Part shown: positions 32,785-45,000 of the stretch, one piece after another
Layout of the letters: every line of letters begins with the position of its first letter
How positions within the stretch are numbered: the first letter of the stretch is position 1
Assembly: GCA_023525975.1 (NCBI GenBank)
Contig: CM042034.1
Coordinates: forward strand, 27,802,779-27,866,778
Origin: Smallanthus sonchifolius
Taxonomy: Eukaryota; Streptophyta; Magnoliopsida; Asterales; Asteraceae
Direction: 5' to 3'
DNA length: 64,000 bases
Made by a program: the position numbers and the translations under genes
Notes under the pieces: model-generated
The model's database searches: none
Seen by the model: the letters and a program-made list of their open reading frames with translations, nothing else
Told to the model about the DNA's origin: nothing

Positions 32785-35700
32785 CCGCAGGCTAGGACTC
32801 GAGCCTACGCCCTGACTGAGGAGGAAGCAAGGGGAAACCCTGATATTGTGTCAGGTACGTTCCTAGTTAATGATGAAACTGCTGCTATTTTATTTGACTC
32901 TGGTGGTAGTAAAAGCTTTATATCCAATGCATTTAGTCGTAAACTAGATTGCACTATCAACACCGTAGTAAAGGCATTTAGTGTACAAACTGCCGTTGGT
33001 AAAAATTCGGCAGTATTCCAAGTAACAGAGGATTGCATCATAGAAATAGAGGGCCATAAGTTTCCTTCTAGATTATTCCTTCTCACCTTAGGAGGATTCG
33101 ATATAGTATTAGGTATGGATTGGCTAGCTGCCAATGAAGCTCAAATCATATGTAAACGTAAGAGGATACACCTCAAAGCTCCTAGCGGCAGTCCAATTAC
33201 GGTTTATGGGGATTGGAATTGCACGATGCCGAACGTCATCTCGATGATCAAGGCCGAAAGTTACATGAGGCGCGGTTGCGAAGCTTATCTAGCGTATGTT
33301 ATTGACGATAGAATGAAAATGAAAGAACTCAAGAATGTACCCGTGGTGTGCAACTTTCCGGAAGTATTCCCTGAGGATCTACCTGGGTTACCACCCGATC
33401 GGAAAATAGAATTTCAGATTGACTTACTACCAGGAGCTGAGCCCGTTGCCAAAGCCCCCTACCGATTGGCTCCATCAGAAATGAAAGAATTGATGTCTCA
33501 ACTAGAGGAACTAACAGAAAAAGGATTTATTAGACTGAGCATCTCACCGTGGGGCGCTTCGGTACTATTTGTAAAGAAGAAGGACGGCAGCATGCGCATG
33601 TGCATTGACTACCGCGAACTGAACAAGAGGACAGTAGAGAACAAATACCCACTGCCTAGAATAGACGACCTTTTTGATCAACTGCAAGGTGCGAGTTAGT
33701 TCTCAAAGATCGATCTTAGGTCGGGTTACCATCAGTTGAAAGTAAGAAAAGAGGACGTACCAAAGACCGCGTTTCGCACGCGTTATGGACATTATGAGTT
33801 TCTCGTGATGTCCTTCGTATTGACCAACGCACCAGCAGCGTTCATGGACTTGATGAATAGAGTATGTCAACCCATGTTGGATCGATCAGTGATAGTTTTT
33901 ATAGACGACATACTGGTATATTTGAAAAGCGGGGTGATCACCACTGCCACCTAAGAGAGGTTCTGGAGGTGCTTAAGCAGGAAAAGTTGTACGCAAAATT
34001 CTCTAAATGCGCGTTCTGGCTTAGGGAAGTCCAATTCCTAGGTCATGTAATAAACCCAAACGGAATCATGTTGGATCCTGCAAATATCGAGACAGTAAAG
34101 GAATGGAACGTCCCAAAGACACCAACAGAGATACGAAGTTTTCTGGGATTGGCAGGCTACTATCGAAGGTTCATTCAAGATTTTTCAAGAATAGCCTCGC
34201 CACTAACTAAGTTGACACGGAAGGAAGTGAAATATGAATGGGGTCCAACCCAAAACAACGCGTTTGAGGAACTTAAGGCACGGTTAACCCAAGCTCCAGT
34301 CTTGGCACTACCTGAGGGAAATGAAGACTTAGTAGTCTACTCTGACGCTTCGGGTCAGGGTTTAGGTTGCGTACTTATGCAACGAGGAAAGGTAATTGCT
34401 TACGCCTCGCGACAACTAAAGATTCACGAGGTTAACTACCCAACACACGATCTAGAGTTAGCAGCAGTAGTTTTCGCGTTAAAAATATGGAGGCACTATC
34501 TGTATGGAGTCAAATGCACCATCTACTCAGATCACAAAAGCCTGAAGTACTTTTTCGGGCAAAAGGATATAAACATGAGGCAAAGGAGGTGGTTAGAGCT
34601 ACTGAAAGACTATGACTGTGAGATATTGTACCATCCAGGCAAGGCAAACATGGTGGCTGACGCTTTAAGCAGAAAGGAAGAATCGGAACCTATACGGATC
34701 AAAGCGTGTCAGCTGATTATAACACCAGATTTGATGAGTGAGATATCGAAGGCACAAGATGAAGTACTATTAGAAAGAAATATAAAACGGGAAAGGATAG
34801 TAGGACAACAAGGGAATTTGGATGCAAATGCATACGGTGTACGAACTAGGTTTGGCCGGATGTGGATACCTAAGATTGGCAAGCTTAGAGCCAAAATACT
34901 CGATGAGGCCCATAAGTCTCGCTATTCTATCCACCCCGGGACAAACAAAATGTATCAAGACTTGAAGAAAGAGTATTGGTGGCCTGGCATGAAGAATGAT
35001 GTGACCGAGTACGTGAACAAGTGCCTACGTGCTCACTAGTTAAGGCCGAGCACCAGAAACCATAAATGCAACCTCTACCAATACCGGAATGGAAGTGTGA
35101 GGAGATCACGATGGACTTCATTACCAAGCTACCGCGAACAGCTAAAGGCAATGATATCATTTGGGTGATCGTCGACCGCTTGACGAAAAGTGCTCACTTC
35201 TTGCCAATACGTGAGACTTCTTCGTCAGAAAGACTAGTAGAAATAGTTATCAAGGAAGTTGTGAGCAGACATGGTATGCCGCTGTCGATTGTGTCCGACA
35301 GGGATACTAGATTCACGTCAAGGTTTTGGAAGAAATTCAACGAAGCAATGGGCACTAGACTAAACATCAGCACTGCTTACCACCCCCAAACCGATGGACA
35401 ATCGGAAAGGACCATTCAGACTTTGGAGGACATGCTACGAGCCTGTATAATTGACTTTTGTGGGAGTTGGGACAGCCATCTACCATTGGCAGAATTTTCA
35501 TATAATAACAGCTATCACTCAACTATTGGCATGCCGCCATTTGAAATGTTGTATGGGAGGAGATGTAGGACCCCGGTTTGTTGGGGGGAAATTGGACAAA
35601 AGGATTTTGCAAGTCTTGAAGTGGTCAAAGCTACTTTCGAGAAGTTTGATCAAATCAAGGCTCGAATAAAAGCCTCAAAGGACAGACAGAAATCATACGC

Positions 35701-36154
35701 GGACAAGAGAAGAAGGGATTTAGAGTTTCAAGTGAGGGACATGGTACTGTTAAAGGTATCACCATGGAAAGGAATCATTCGATTCAGAAAACGTGGCAAA
35801 CTAAGTCCGAGGTTTGTCGGACCTTTCAAGATTTTAGCGAGAGTGGGTCAAGTTGCTTACAGACTCGACCTACCCGTTGAGCTTAGTGGAATACACCCTA
35901 CGTTCCACGTGTCACACTTACGCAAGTGCCTAGCTGACGACACAGCTCACATACCTTACGATGAGATTGAAGTGGATAACAGTCTAAATTATGTAGAGGA
36001 AGAAATAGCCATCCTTGACCGAGCTGAGAAAAGACTACGCAATAAGTCGATTCCTTTAGTCAAAGTACAATGGAAGCACAGAAAAGGGTCAGAAGCTACA
36101 TGGGAAAAAGAAGACGAGATGAGGGGACTATACCCTAAATTGTTTAACGTATAA
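32785..36154 (+). pseudogene. Gypsy pol: protease, RT, RNase H, integrase, chromodomain (broken)
   Basis: Domains in order: aspartic protease with LFDSGGSKSF (about 32890); reverse transcriptase with CIDYRELNK and the catalytic VFIDDILVY (about 33900); RNase H with YSDASGQGLGCVL (about 34340); H2C2 and integrase core with DFITKLPRT, SDRDTRF and HPQTDGQSERTIQTLE (35110-35430); and a C-terminal chromodomain-like VKVQWKHRKGSEATWE. Breaks: TAG at 33697-33699 inside RT, a frame change near 33925, and a TAG at 35037-35039 with a small deletion before the integrase core. Gene order PR-RT-RH-IN places it in Ty3/gypsy. Confidence 0.92.
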
Positions 36155-36193
36155 GCGGTTTCGAGGACGAAACCTCATTAAGGAGGGTAGACT

Positions 36194-38157
36194 TGTAACA
36201 TCCCAAAAATAGTAATTTAGTAAATAATAACGCGATAGAGACTTAATCGTCATAAAACAAAAGAAAAACGGATGGGCTTGGGCTCGGCTCCAACGGGCCG
36301 AGGGAAGCCCAGGTATATAAGGGTCGAGGCAGGCTTAGACTCTCATTTTTCACCAACACTTGCAATCTAGAGAGAGAAAGGAAAGCTCGGGTCTAGAGAG
36401 ATAAAGTTGACGGATCGACCCGAAATTGACGGAGCATGTTACTACTGAGCTCGTGAGCAAAACCTCCGAATCAGAATTCCAATCCAGGAAACGATTCGAC
36501 CATAATCTGAGTTTTTGTTCGTTTTGAGGTTTTTCGGGTTTTAGCAAAATAGGAGACGTTTTTATGGATGAAACTTGAAAATAAGCTTAGAACTAGCATC
36601 TAGAATGAAAACCGCACATTTTGATCAAATAAATTTGTAAGATTAGCATGATCGGATTAACATGCAAGAATTTCGAACTTGTCCAGGAAGCAGGTCTTGC
36701 GTACTTATCAAGTACGCAAGAAGGATGTCATGCGTACTTATCAAGTACGCATGAGGAATGTCCTGCGTACTTATAAAGTACGCATGAGGAAGATCCAACG
36801 TACTTATCAAGTACGCAAGAAAAATGTTCTGCGTACTTGTCAAGTACGCATGAGCAAGGCCCTGCGCACTTAGTAAGTGCGCAGGCAGCAGACCAGTTAG
36901 TAAAGTCAGTATGTTCGTCTAATTCAGTATGATTAAACCGTTAGAGTCGGGATTGGGTCTGATGTGTATTTAACTACCTAATTCAGATCGTACGTGACAT
37001 TGTTGGACCTTTGTTTAGGACAACCAAGACTAGCTTATCAGGTGAGTTCTATGTGCCCCCTTCTATGTTATGTGCAAATCATTTAAATGTTTTGGGGCTG
37101 AAGTGTATACACTAAATGAATAAATTCTATGAATGTCAATGTGATCATACGTGGTATACAAATATATATATATATACTTATATATATGAAAATGAATTAT
37201 GAACAAAGAATGAAACGTATGATTATAAAGAATGAATGAAAGAAGGGCATAACGTAAATGAATGAAATCTTGCTTTATATTATATATATTGCATGTTATG
37301 AATGTATGTAAACATTATGAACCCTTCTTTGACAACGGCTACTTCGGTAGACGGACGACCACGGGACTATTTTGCAAACGGGACAAAAACGTTCCTTCGC
37401 AAGCTAGGACGTATAAAAAGGCACTAATGGACGGTCGAAGCAAATGCCTTAACTCAAGTAGAACGGTTGCATACGTAATGGTCACGTGGGAAACGGATGC
37501 CCTAGGGCAGACGGACAAAATGAGGGACTACGACGGTAGGACGGTTTTAGAGCAGACGGACAAAGGTTGCCGGATGGATTTAAGTTTCGACGGACGGTTT
37601 TCTATAGCCGGACGGTTTATGAAAAGGGCTACGACGGTAGTTCTCACTGCGATGTCTTTGTGACATTCGCGACAAGTATGATGGGTTGATCACCCTTAAG
37701 TTTATGGCCAAATGAATGTTCTCTCCAAGTAAGTATGTATATACATATGTATATACTCAATATGAATGTTATGTGAGAACAGTAAAGCAAAGAATATTTA
37801 AAAGCTCGAATGTTAAGTATATTATATATATATATATATATAATACTCATGATAAGATAAATATTATGTATGATTGTCTTTAAACTAGAACTCACCAGTG
37901 TTAGCTGACTTTTAGTATGTATTTCAGCTAAAGGAAGGAAGGGTCGTGCGACGACACCCGGCACAAGACTGACATCCCACTTTTATATATGTTGAGACAA
38001 TGTTATGTATTTAATCGTTAAGACTTCCGCTGTTATGTCATGTTATGTTACGTTATGTAATGATTGAATTCGAATGTTTTAAATTTAAGTTCAGTATTTA
38101 TGACTATGTTTATGAGTAAATCCAACAAGTGAGGTTACCCGGGAATGGGGCCTTACA
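36194..38157 (+). repeat. 3' LTR of the chromovirus
   Basis: 1964 bp, preceded by the purine-rich AAGGAGGGTAGAC. It repeats the 5' LTR, including TATATAA (36314-36320), the hairpin array (36697-36885) and the intron-like segment (37042-37927). Visible differences from the 5' LTR are scattered substitutions, a 3-bp indel in hairpin unit 5 and (TA)n length. Confidence 0.93.
36697..36885. repeat. Hairpin array, 33-bp period, in 3' LTR
   Basis: Second copy of the six-unit array. Unit 5 here lacks a GTA insertion seen in the 5' LTR, so it keeps the exact palindrome. Unit 4 has its left arm changed (CCAACGTACTTATCAAGTAC), so the palindrome is damaged. Confidence 0.93.
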
Positions 38158-38168
38158 CTTACAGAGTC
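38158..38168 (+). repeat. Target duplication, last base of the solo LTR, and its GAGTC duplication
   Basis: CTTAC (38158-38162) is the right copy of the inner element's target duplication. A (38163) completes CTTACA, the end of the solo LTR. GAGTC (38164-38168) is the right target duplication of that solo LTR. Confidence 0.85.
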
Positions 38169-39676
38169 CGAACTTCATAAGGGCATATCTCGGGCTAGAA
38201 AATGATTTACGGGACCCATGATATATGGATTTGGGGTATCTCGACGAGCTGAGTTCAAAAATCAGATTTTCGCGTGTCACGAAAATAAGGAGGCTCCCAG
38301 GTTCGCGAAAAGCGAAGATCCAACTTCTAGGAAAAGTTGCCCGACTCTTTTGTCTTCAACGCCACGAGAAGGATTGGCCATATGAGGTTCGTAACAAGCG
38401 AAAAAGTGTAGTTACAGGTTTTTAACCTAATTTCATGTTTTAATAGTTGAGAACCCATCCAAGGGTTTATGGTCAAGTTCCAGATGTTAAGAAACTGTCT
38501 TTAGGGCGATTTTGGAGTGGAGAAGTCAGAAAGGGTCAAGAATTGAAACATTAGAAGCCTAGATCGGTTGGAATATCATCTTTCCGGTTTATGGTCTTCA
38601 TCTTTTGTTCTTTGATTTGTGTATCTTGCATCATGATTTTGAATATTAAACTTTGTTTACTGTTTTTATGATGATTGTTGGCTAGATACTCTAGATATCT
38701 AGGTTAAAGATGATTATTTTGTGATTTTGGATTTTATCGGCTTTTGGATCTTAATTGCTGGTTTAATATTAAGGTAGCGAACTTGTTGATTATTGATCTG
38801 ATGTGTATGCATGTTTATGTCGGATTTATGATCATCTATTGTTCCACATGTATCTTGTTAAATGTCTTTCAGTTATAGATGCATGATTAGGTCACCTACT
38901 GTGTGTTTGTGATTTGTTTATGGGTTTTTGATATCATTATCCATAGGAACAGTATTTGAGAGTTTAGAGGGTTTAAACGTTCTACCTACTTCAATAGCTG
39001 AAAGGTGTGAAGTTGTCGGGTTGTCTTTGGCGTTAGAGTTTTAGGTGTAAAGACTCTAAAAAGATGTTTCCCCTAGGTGTCCTAGTATTCTTTGTTATCC
39101 CGTGTCTTATCGAGCGTATTCAAGTTACCATTTGCATTCCTTGAATGTATAGAGACAGTGAGATTGAAAGGTAATCTGTCTTTTGGGTACTTTAGTATTG
39201 TTGGAGAGACTGAAAGGTGATCCAACCAACCAGTGAGCTTCATATGCCCCTTAGGGTTTCCTTCTGGTCACACCCGAAGAATGATCAGGGATCCACTAGG
39301 TTTTCTGATGGTGTAGTATTCGTAGATCCTGGTTCCATCATTAGTTTCCTTAACCGAGAGAAACCCAATGTTCACTAGTAGGATTCTTAACCTTGGTAGT
39401 CCCTTCCCTATTCTTGAATTCATTTAAAGTCTTTTGCTTGATAGTTGATTTTCGTTAGTTAGTTTGATAGATTGAGAATCACAACACATTCCCCCAAATA
39501 TAATTCAGTTTAGTTAGTTGAGTCAGAGTCTAGTTAGTTGTCACTAGTGTCTCGTGGGTTCGATATCCGGACTTTCATTAGACTTTACTACAGTCGATAG
39601 GTACACTTGCTTTTTCTATGGTCTAGTATTAAGATAGTCTAGAATTATTACTAGAGTGTCTAGGTTAGGTTTTTAT
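38169..39676. other. Unclassified repeat-like sequence, possibly a long LTR
   Basis: No long frame. The GTGGGTTCGATATCCGGACT motif near 39556 with the following TACACTTGC resembles words found near the ends of Athila/Tat-type gypsy LTRs. The left border would lie before 26661, since the solo LTR inserted into this sequence. Assignment is tentative. Confidence 0.35.
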
Positions 39677-39689
39677 TTAGTTTTTATAG

Positions 39690-40444
39690 ACCGTTCCAAG
39701 CGACATCACTATGCATGACTCGTTAGACTCGAATAAGTAGCTCCACAACTTATACGTAAGGAAACCAAAAGTATCAAATGCAAATGAAATAAATATGTGT
39801 TGGTTGTCAAAGCAAGTTTTCTCGTGTTTGGTCACTTTACATGAAGCAGCTTTTAAAGCAGTCTGACTCACCGTGAAAGCACTACTCCCCAAGCCTATAA
39901 CAGGGGAAACCCCTGATAGATCCACACACGCATGTTTCCCTCCTATCCATCCAAATACCAAAATGTTAGTTGATCTTCCTTCCAACATGTCGATCAAGAA
40001 ATTCACCGATGCTTCTTTCTTAGCAAAAATTCTGGCACGCCTGAATATGTCAAAAAAAAATTCCCTAACCAAATCGTGTCCGTACTTGAACCCGAGGAGC
40101 TCTCTACAATGTACTGCATGCTCCCTAAAGGAGTCCAATCACGCCTTGCAAAAAACAGGGCACATCTCATCAACCAGAAATAGGGAAATCATGAGGCGAT
40201 ACTTAAGTATAGTACGATACTCCACCGACGACATATGTTGGCCTAACCCATCTATAAGGATAGCAAGAAGAAAATATTGGCCATATGGTGCTCGTAGATA
40301 CTCAAAAACGACTTGTTGTATGATGGTCATGTCAAATTGTACTTCCATGTCCTGGACAATTTTACTAAAAATGGCACTTGCCAATGCATGTCGAGCTTTA
40401 GGAAGGGGGTCGAAGCTTGAAATCATATCACGAAGACAAGCCAA
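39690..40444 (-). pseudogene. Relic of a reverse-transcriptase-associated plant protein
   Basis: Two minus-strand frames join head to tail: 40139-40444 (ends CPVFCKA-stop) and 39677-40138 (continues LDSFREHAVHCREL, GGKHACVDLSGVSP, KHEKTCFDNQHIFI). The first stop looks like a TGA in place of an Arg codon. The HAVHC/GGKHACVDL blocks are familiar from predicted proteins often labelled reverse-transcriptase-like in daisy-family genomes; I associate them with non-LTR elements but the domain has no name I can give. Only the C-terminal part is present, and the end drifts into unrelated sequence. Confidence 0.55.
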
Positions 40445-40918
40445 AGCACAAACATAATCGTAATCACAATTATGAATTATCTATTTATTTGTTTGACTTT
40501 AATCAAATTGACTTTTACAAGTAAACAACTGACCATAAATTCACTTAAGCAATCAAACTTCCTTTCAATTGTTAACATTTCAATCATTATTGATGGTTAC
40601 ATATTGTCTTTCATGTTGGTCACAAAACAAATATTATCTTGCTTCCAAATTTTGGTAGCACCTACCTACGTCTTCAAACAAGATATTACATACAGAAAAT
40701 CCAATTGTAATAATGTAACACTTGTATCGACCATGTGATTTGAGAACCTGGTTATGCTGTTACTCATTTCATGTTAATCATGCGCGATGGAAGCTTCTAG
40801 AAACTTTATAGTCTTCTGTAAGAAAAACAACTACAAGGAATAGGGTTAAACGGGTCAAAAATCACTATAAAAGTGTATTTTTAATGTATAAAACCTCCTA
40901 AATCATTAGAGTTTTTTC
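40445..40918. other. Intergenic, no gene recognised
   Basis: AT-rich; frames here are short and unlike proteins. Confidence 0.35.
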
Positions 40919-41137
40919 TAATGTACTTTCCTTTTGCCCTATTTTAGTCATTGTATATTTTTGCACATTTGAGTCATTAAAATATGACTTTTTATCCAAA
41001 AATGACCCAAACTAGAAAAAGAAACCTAATGTTCTTTCACTTTTGCCCTATTTTAGTCATTGTATATTTTTGCACATTTGAGTCATTAAAAGATGACTTT
41101 TTATCCAAAAATGACCCAAACTAGAAAAAGAAACCCA
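40919..41137. repeat. Tandem duplication, period about 109 bp
   Basis: Two near-identical copies share GCCCTATTTTAGTCATTG, GCACATTTGAGTCATTAAAA and TCCAAAAATGACCCAAACTA. The difference is a few substitutions. Confidence 0.85.
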
Positions 41138-41631
41138 TCTTTTGATGAACCCATATGTACAAGAAAAATACAATGACTAAAACAGGGCAGAGAAAATACT
41201 AGGCGTGTTCATGGTTCAGTTTGAAAGGTTTTCTAAGCTAAACTGCTACCTACGGTTTCGGGAAATGACAAGTCAAACTAGGTGGGTTGGATGGTTCAGT
41301 CGGACCACTGTTTTACCGGCGGTTTGACGGTTCTTGAGGGTTGAGCCGATTTCTTTTTATTTTACTTTTTCAAAATCGTTGGTTTGTATTAAATTTGTTA
41401 AAATGATAAAGATGGTTCATGAATATAATACATATACATAACTTGCGTATTCTAAAACTGAAAGAAAAAATTAATAAAGGTTAAACGATCAAACTGTCAA
41501 AACTGAACTATATAAATCTCAAACGGGCTGAGCCGTCATACTTGCAAAAAAATCCTATTATTTTATTCAAAGATTCAGATTATATTCTATTTTAATTTAA
41601 ATTAGATTTTAGTTATTACTCCCCCAGTAAG

Positions 41632-41722
41632 GCTGCGTACATTATATCGCGAAGTGATCCGGCCCCTCCCCAGACCCTGCGCAAATGCGGGAGCTAAGTC
41701 AAGCACCAGGTACGCTCTTTTA
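41632..41722 (+). mobile_element. SINE 3' fragment
   Basis: TAAGGCTGCGTACATTATAT followed by CCGGCCCCTCCCCAGACCC, GCAAATGCGGGAGCTAAGT, GCACCAGGTACGCTCTTTT. This is the conserved 3' body of a widespread plant SINE group (Au-like). The tRNA-like 5' part is absent. Confidence 0.65.
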
Positions 41723-42049
41723 TTTTAGTTATTACTCCCCCGGTCCTAAAAGTATCCACCCTTATATTTTAGTTTGTATAAAATAAAATGTTCACCCAAA
41801 ATAATTTATCAAGTTTCCAACTATACCCAAAATCAAATTCCAACAGAAAACTGCACTAGTTGCAATTCCTAAAATTGTTGCATTTCAAAGGTGGCAAAAT
41901 TGATATTTAGCTATTAATTTACTGCGTTTATTATACATTCCTAAAACCAGGGTGATTATTTATTGTGGATTTTTTTTATATTTTCATTAAAATCACATTT
42001 TAACAATTATTCTGTTAAATACCTGAATTAGAAGTTTTCCAAATTGAAG

Positions 42050-45000
42050 TCAAAAGGGGGCCTCAAGAGAATCATCCCACACATCTGCACTACCATTAGA
42101 AGCATCATCTGCATCTTCCTCCATTGAAAGCCTTATATATTCCCGATGTGCAAATCGGTCCCACTCAGTCAATGTTGGGTTCTCACGCTCCTGTTTACGA
42201 CAAAAAAAACAGTTATTTATGTTTTTACCCCTATTCGTTTTAGCAAAATATTATTAATAAAAAGGATTGCATACCTGACGAATGAGAAACGGGTCGCGAG
42301 ATTCAAAGGCCATGAACTTATTAAGGTTAAATAGGATATTGAAACAACTGCCAGAAAGCTTGTTTCCTTTCAAGTCATGTAAAGTAATAAACGCCTCCTC
42401 CTGTAAGTAAATATTTCTTGATTAAAAAGATAAATTGTGATAATAATAATTAAATTTAGCTAAAAGGGAAATGGGCCAAACAGACGGGTTGAAAGCCATT
42501 TTATTCAAAGATTTGGATTATCATTGTAAAAAGTTGTTATTATTCAAAAAATAAAGCACAAAGTGTTGGCGGGTCAACCCAGCCCATTTCAACCTTACCC
42601 TAAAATTACCCCATTTGAACATGAACCCATTTTGACCCCAACCCAGGCATGACCCATTACACCAAGAGGAACCAAGTACCTGTGGTTTAATCATGTCGAC
42701 TATCTGACATAATATGTCCTCAAAAAGAACAGGCTCTTGGGCCATACATTCCATCCTATGCAACTGCTCTTCGTAGAAAAACTGTAATTCGTTCCTCGTC
42801 AGCACACCATTCCCATCTAAATCTATGCACTTAAACCTGAAAACATTCATTTTTTCTTTAAGGAAAATAATAATAATAATAGTAACAATAATAATAATAA
42901 TAATAATAATAATCTAATTCAATGCACCAAGGGTAAAGAAAGTAGTAAAATTACAGTTATACCAGTACTCAAGACTAGGCTCAGATGATTTATCCTCTTC
43001 AGACAAAATGAAGTAAACAAAATCTTCATATCCCATTTTCCCCTCAACTTCACTTGTGAACTTTCTTGGAACCTGAGATGGCAGGTTAGGTAACGGGTCA
43101 GTTCGGTTTGACCTCAAAACACTTTTGTTCATCTTTAATAAATAATTAAGGGTGTCAAATATGAAAATTATACCTCATTTATATTAAATAAAATGATTAA
43201 GGAAGTCTTATTAATTAAATCGTTTGGCAACTTACGATCTTGTTCGACCCATTTGACTTGTTTCCTTTAAAGCTATTTTTTATAATTTATTTGTCTGACC
43301 CGTTAGAGATATACGATTACCTGAACCGACTTCTTCATAAAATGGGTCAGATTGCCACATATAGAAAGTAGAGGTGGCGAAACGGGCTAGTTGGGTAAAT
43401 GGGTCAAAACAAGTTTTTTACAGGTGAAATGAATTGGCTTGGGTTGACCCAGGACACTTTTTTCAAAATGATTTAGAAGGTTTAATGGATTAAAAATAGT
43501 AAACTATACTTTTGGTCAACTTTCAACCACTTTGATCCCTTCAACCAATTTGAACCATTTCCTTTTAAGCTAATATTTTATTTGACCCGTGGAGATAAAA
43601 CATAACCTTTATTGATCTACTCATAAGCAAACACGTTGAAATTAAATGCACATAAACGTTACAAACCTGGGAGAATATTCTGTCAACAATTCTGTAGGTG
43701 AGTGCATGGTTACCATATCTTATAAGATTCTCTTTATCAATCAAGAAATCATGATCAGTGTCCAGCTCCCAGAACTTGCAATATATTACATAGAAGTGTT
43801 CATAAGAGAAGAACCTGAAAAAAAAAAAGCTAAATAAATATTCCTAAAAGTTAAGTTAATGACATTTCATACATGTGAAAAAGGTAACACAATTTAGAAG
43901 AAAATTAAAAAATAAAATTTGTTGATAAACTATTACCTTAAAACTTTGTTTATGTCCTCTTCTTCATCAGCATGAAGCATTGCAGAAACTAAGTTTCCAC
44001 GTTTGAGTTCCCTAAGTGTAAGATGACCATTACCCGTACGATTCACATAGTAAAATATTCTGTATATTACTGTTTCAGCTGGCAATAACAATAAAAGAAT
44101 ATTTTAAAATATATAAGTGAATACAATAGATAATAGAGAGAATGCATAAATGAGAACCGAACTTTACACTTTTTCCTGATTTTAGCAACCAACTTTAAAT
44201 TAGGCACAAAATATAAATCACCTTTACAATTCATCACCAATTTACCAACCAACCTCATTTTACTAACTGATTTTACATGTAAACTGCTGAAGTGGCCTAG
44301 CGGTACCATGGTGTGTTGCAACTTGCAAGCGGCCTGGTTTTAAAAAGCGAGAAGCGCGCCAAAGCGACAAGGTCTAAATCCGAAGCGCAAAGGGCAAATC
44401 ACAAAAGCGGACCGATTTTCGTACGCGAAGCGCAAGGTGCTTATATAATTTTTTTTATGTATCCTATTGGTTTTTAGCATCCCCTACCTAAAATATAGCC
44501 ATAAATAAGGTTTATATATGATTTAATGTATAAATTACTTACATGTACAACCTTTTTAGCTAAATGTATAACACTTTGAAGCACAAAAACAGCCCTTGTA
44601 CTAGAATTGAGCCACTCAGTGCGATTTTTTTGCGAGTTTTGTACGTTGCTCGAGTTATGTGACAAGACTCGCTGGACTCCTCGCCTCATGTCGAGTTATG
44701 TACCAAGGTGTGTTGCAAAGGTGTTCCTCCCCAAGTGGTTGAGGGTTCAAGTCCCATGATGAAAAAAAGGTGTAGATTTAAGAGTAGGATTAAAGGGTGT
44801 GAGTTAGCCGCTCAAAAAAAATTTGTTGTTGATGTGGCACTGGTTGATGATATGCATGTATGCCACCACCACATATGCAAAAATAAATATATGATAAAGA
44901 AAAATCAAAATAAAAATATTTAGAAGTTTTAAAAATGATCTTTTTTTCTAAGATTTATATTTAAAATTAAGAGTAAATTTCGTTTTGAGTCCCTGTGGTT

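Larger units (their letters stand above)
29251..38157 (+). mobile_element. Ty3/gypsy chromovirus (Tekay/Del-like), two LTRs, coding region broken
   Basis: 8.9-kb element with TGTAAC...CTTACA LTRs at 29251-31237 and 36194-38157. It has a PBS at 31241, gag (31590-32784), pol (32785-36154) and a purine-rich tract just before 36194. The 5-bp duplication CTTAT/CTTAC (29246-29250, 38158-38162) has one mismatch. It inserted into the solo LTR one base from its end. LTRs look about 98% identical by eye (not computed), so insertion is fairly recent, yet gag and pol carry several stops and frameshifts. Clade call rests on the C-terminal chromodomain and long LTRs. Confidence 0.93.
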
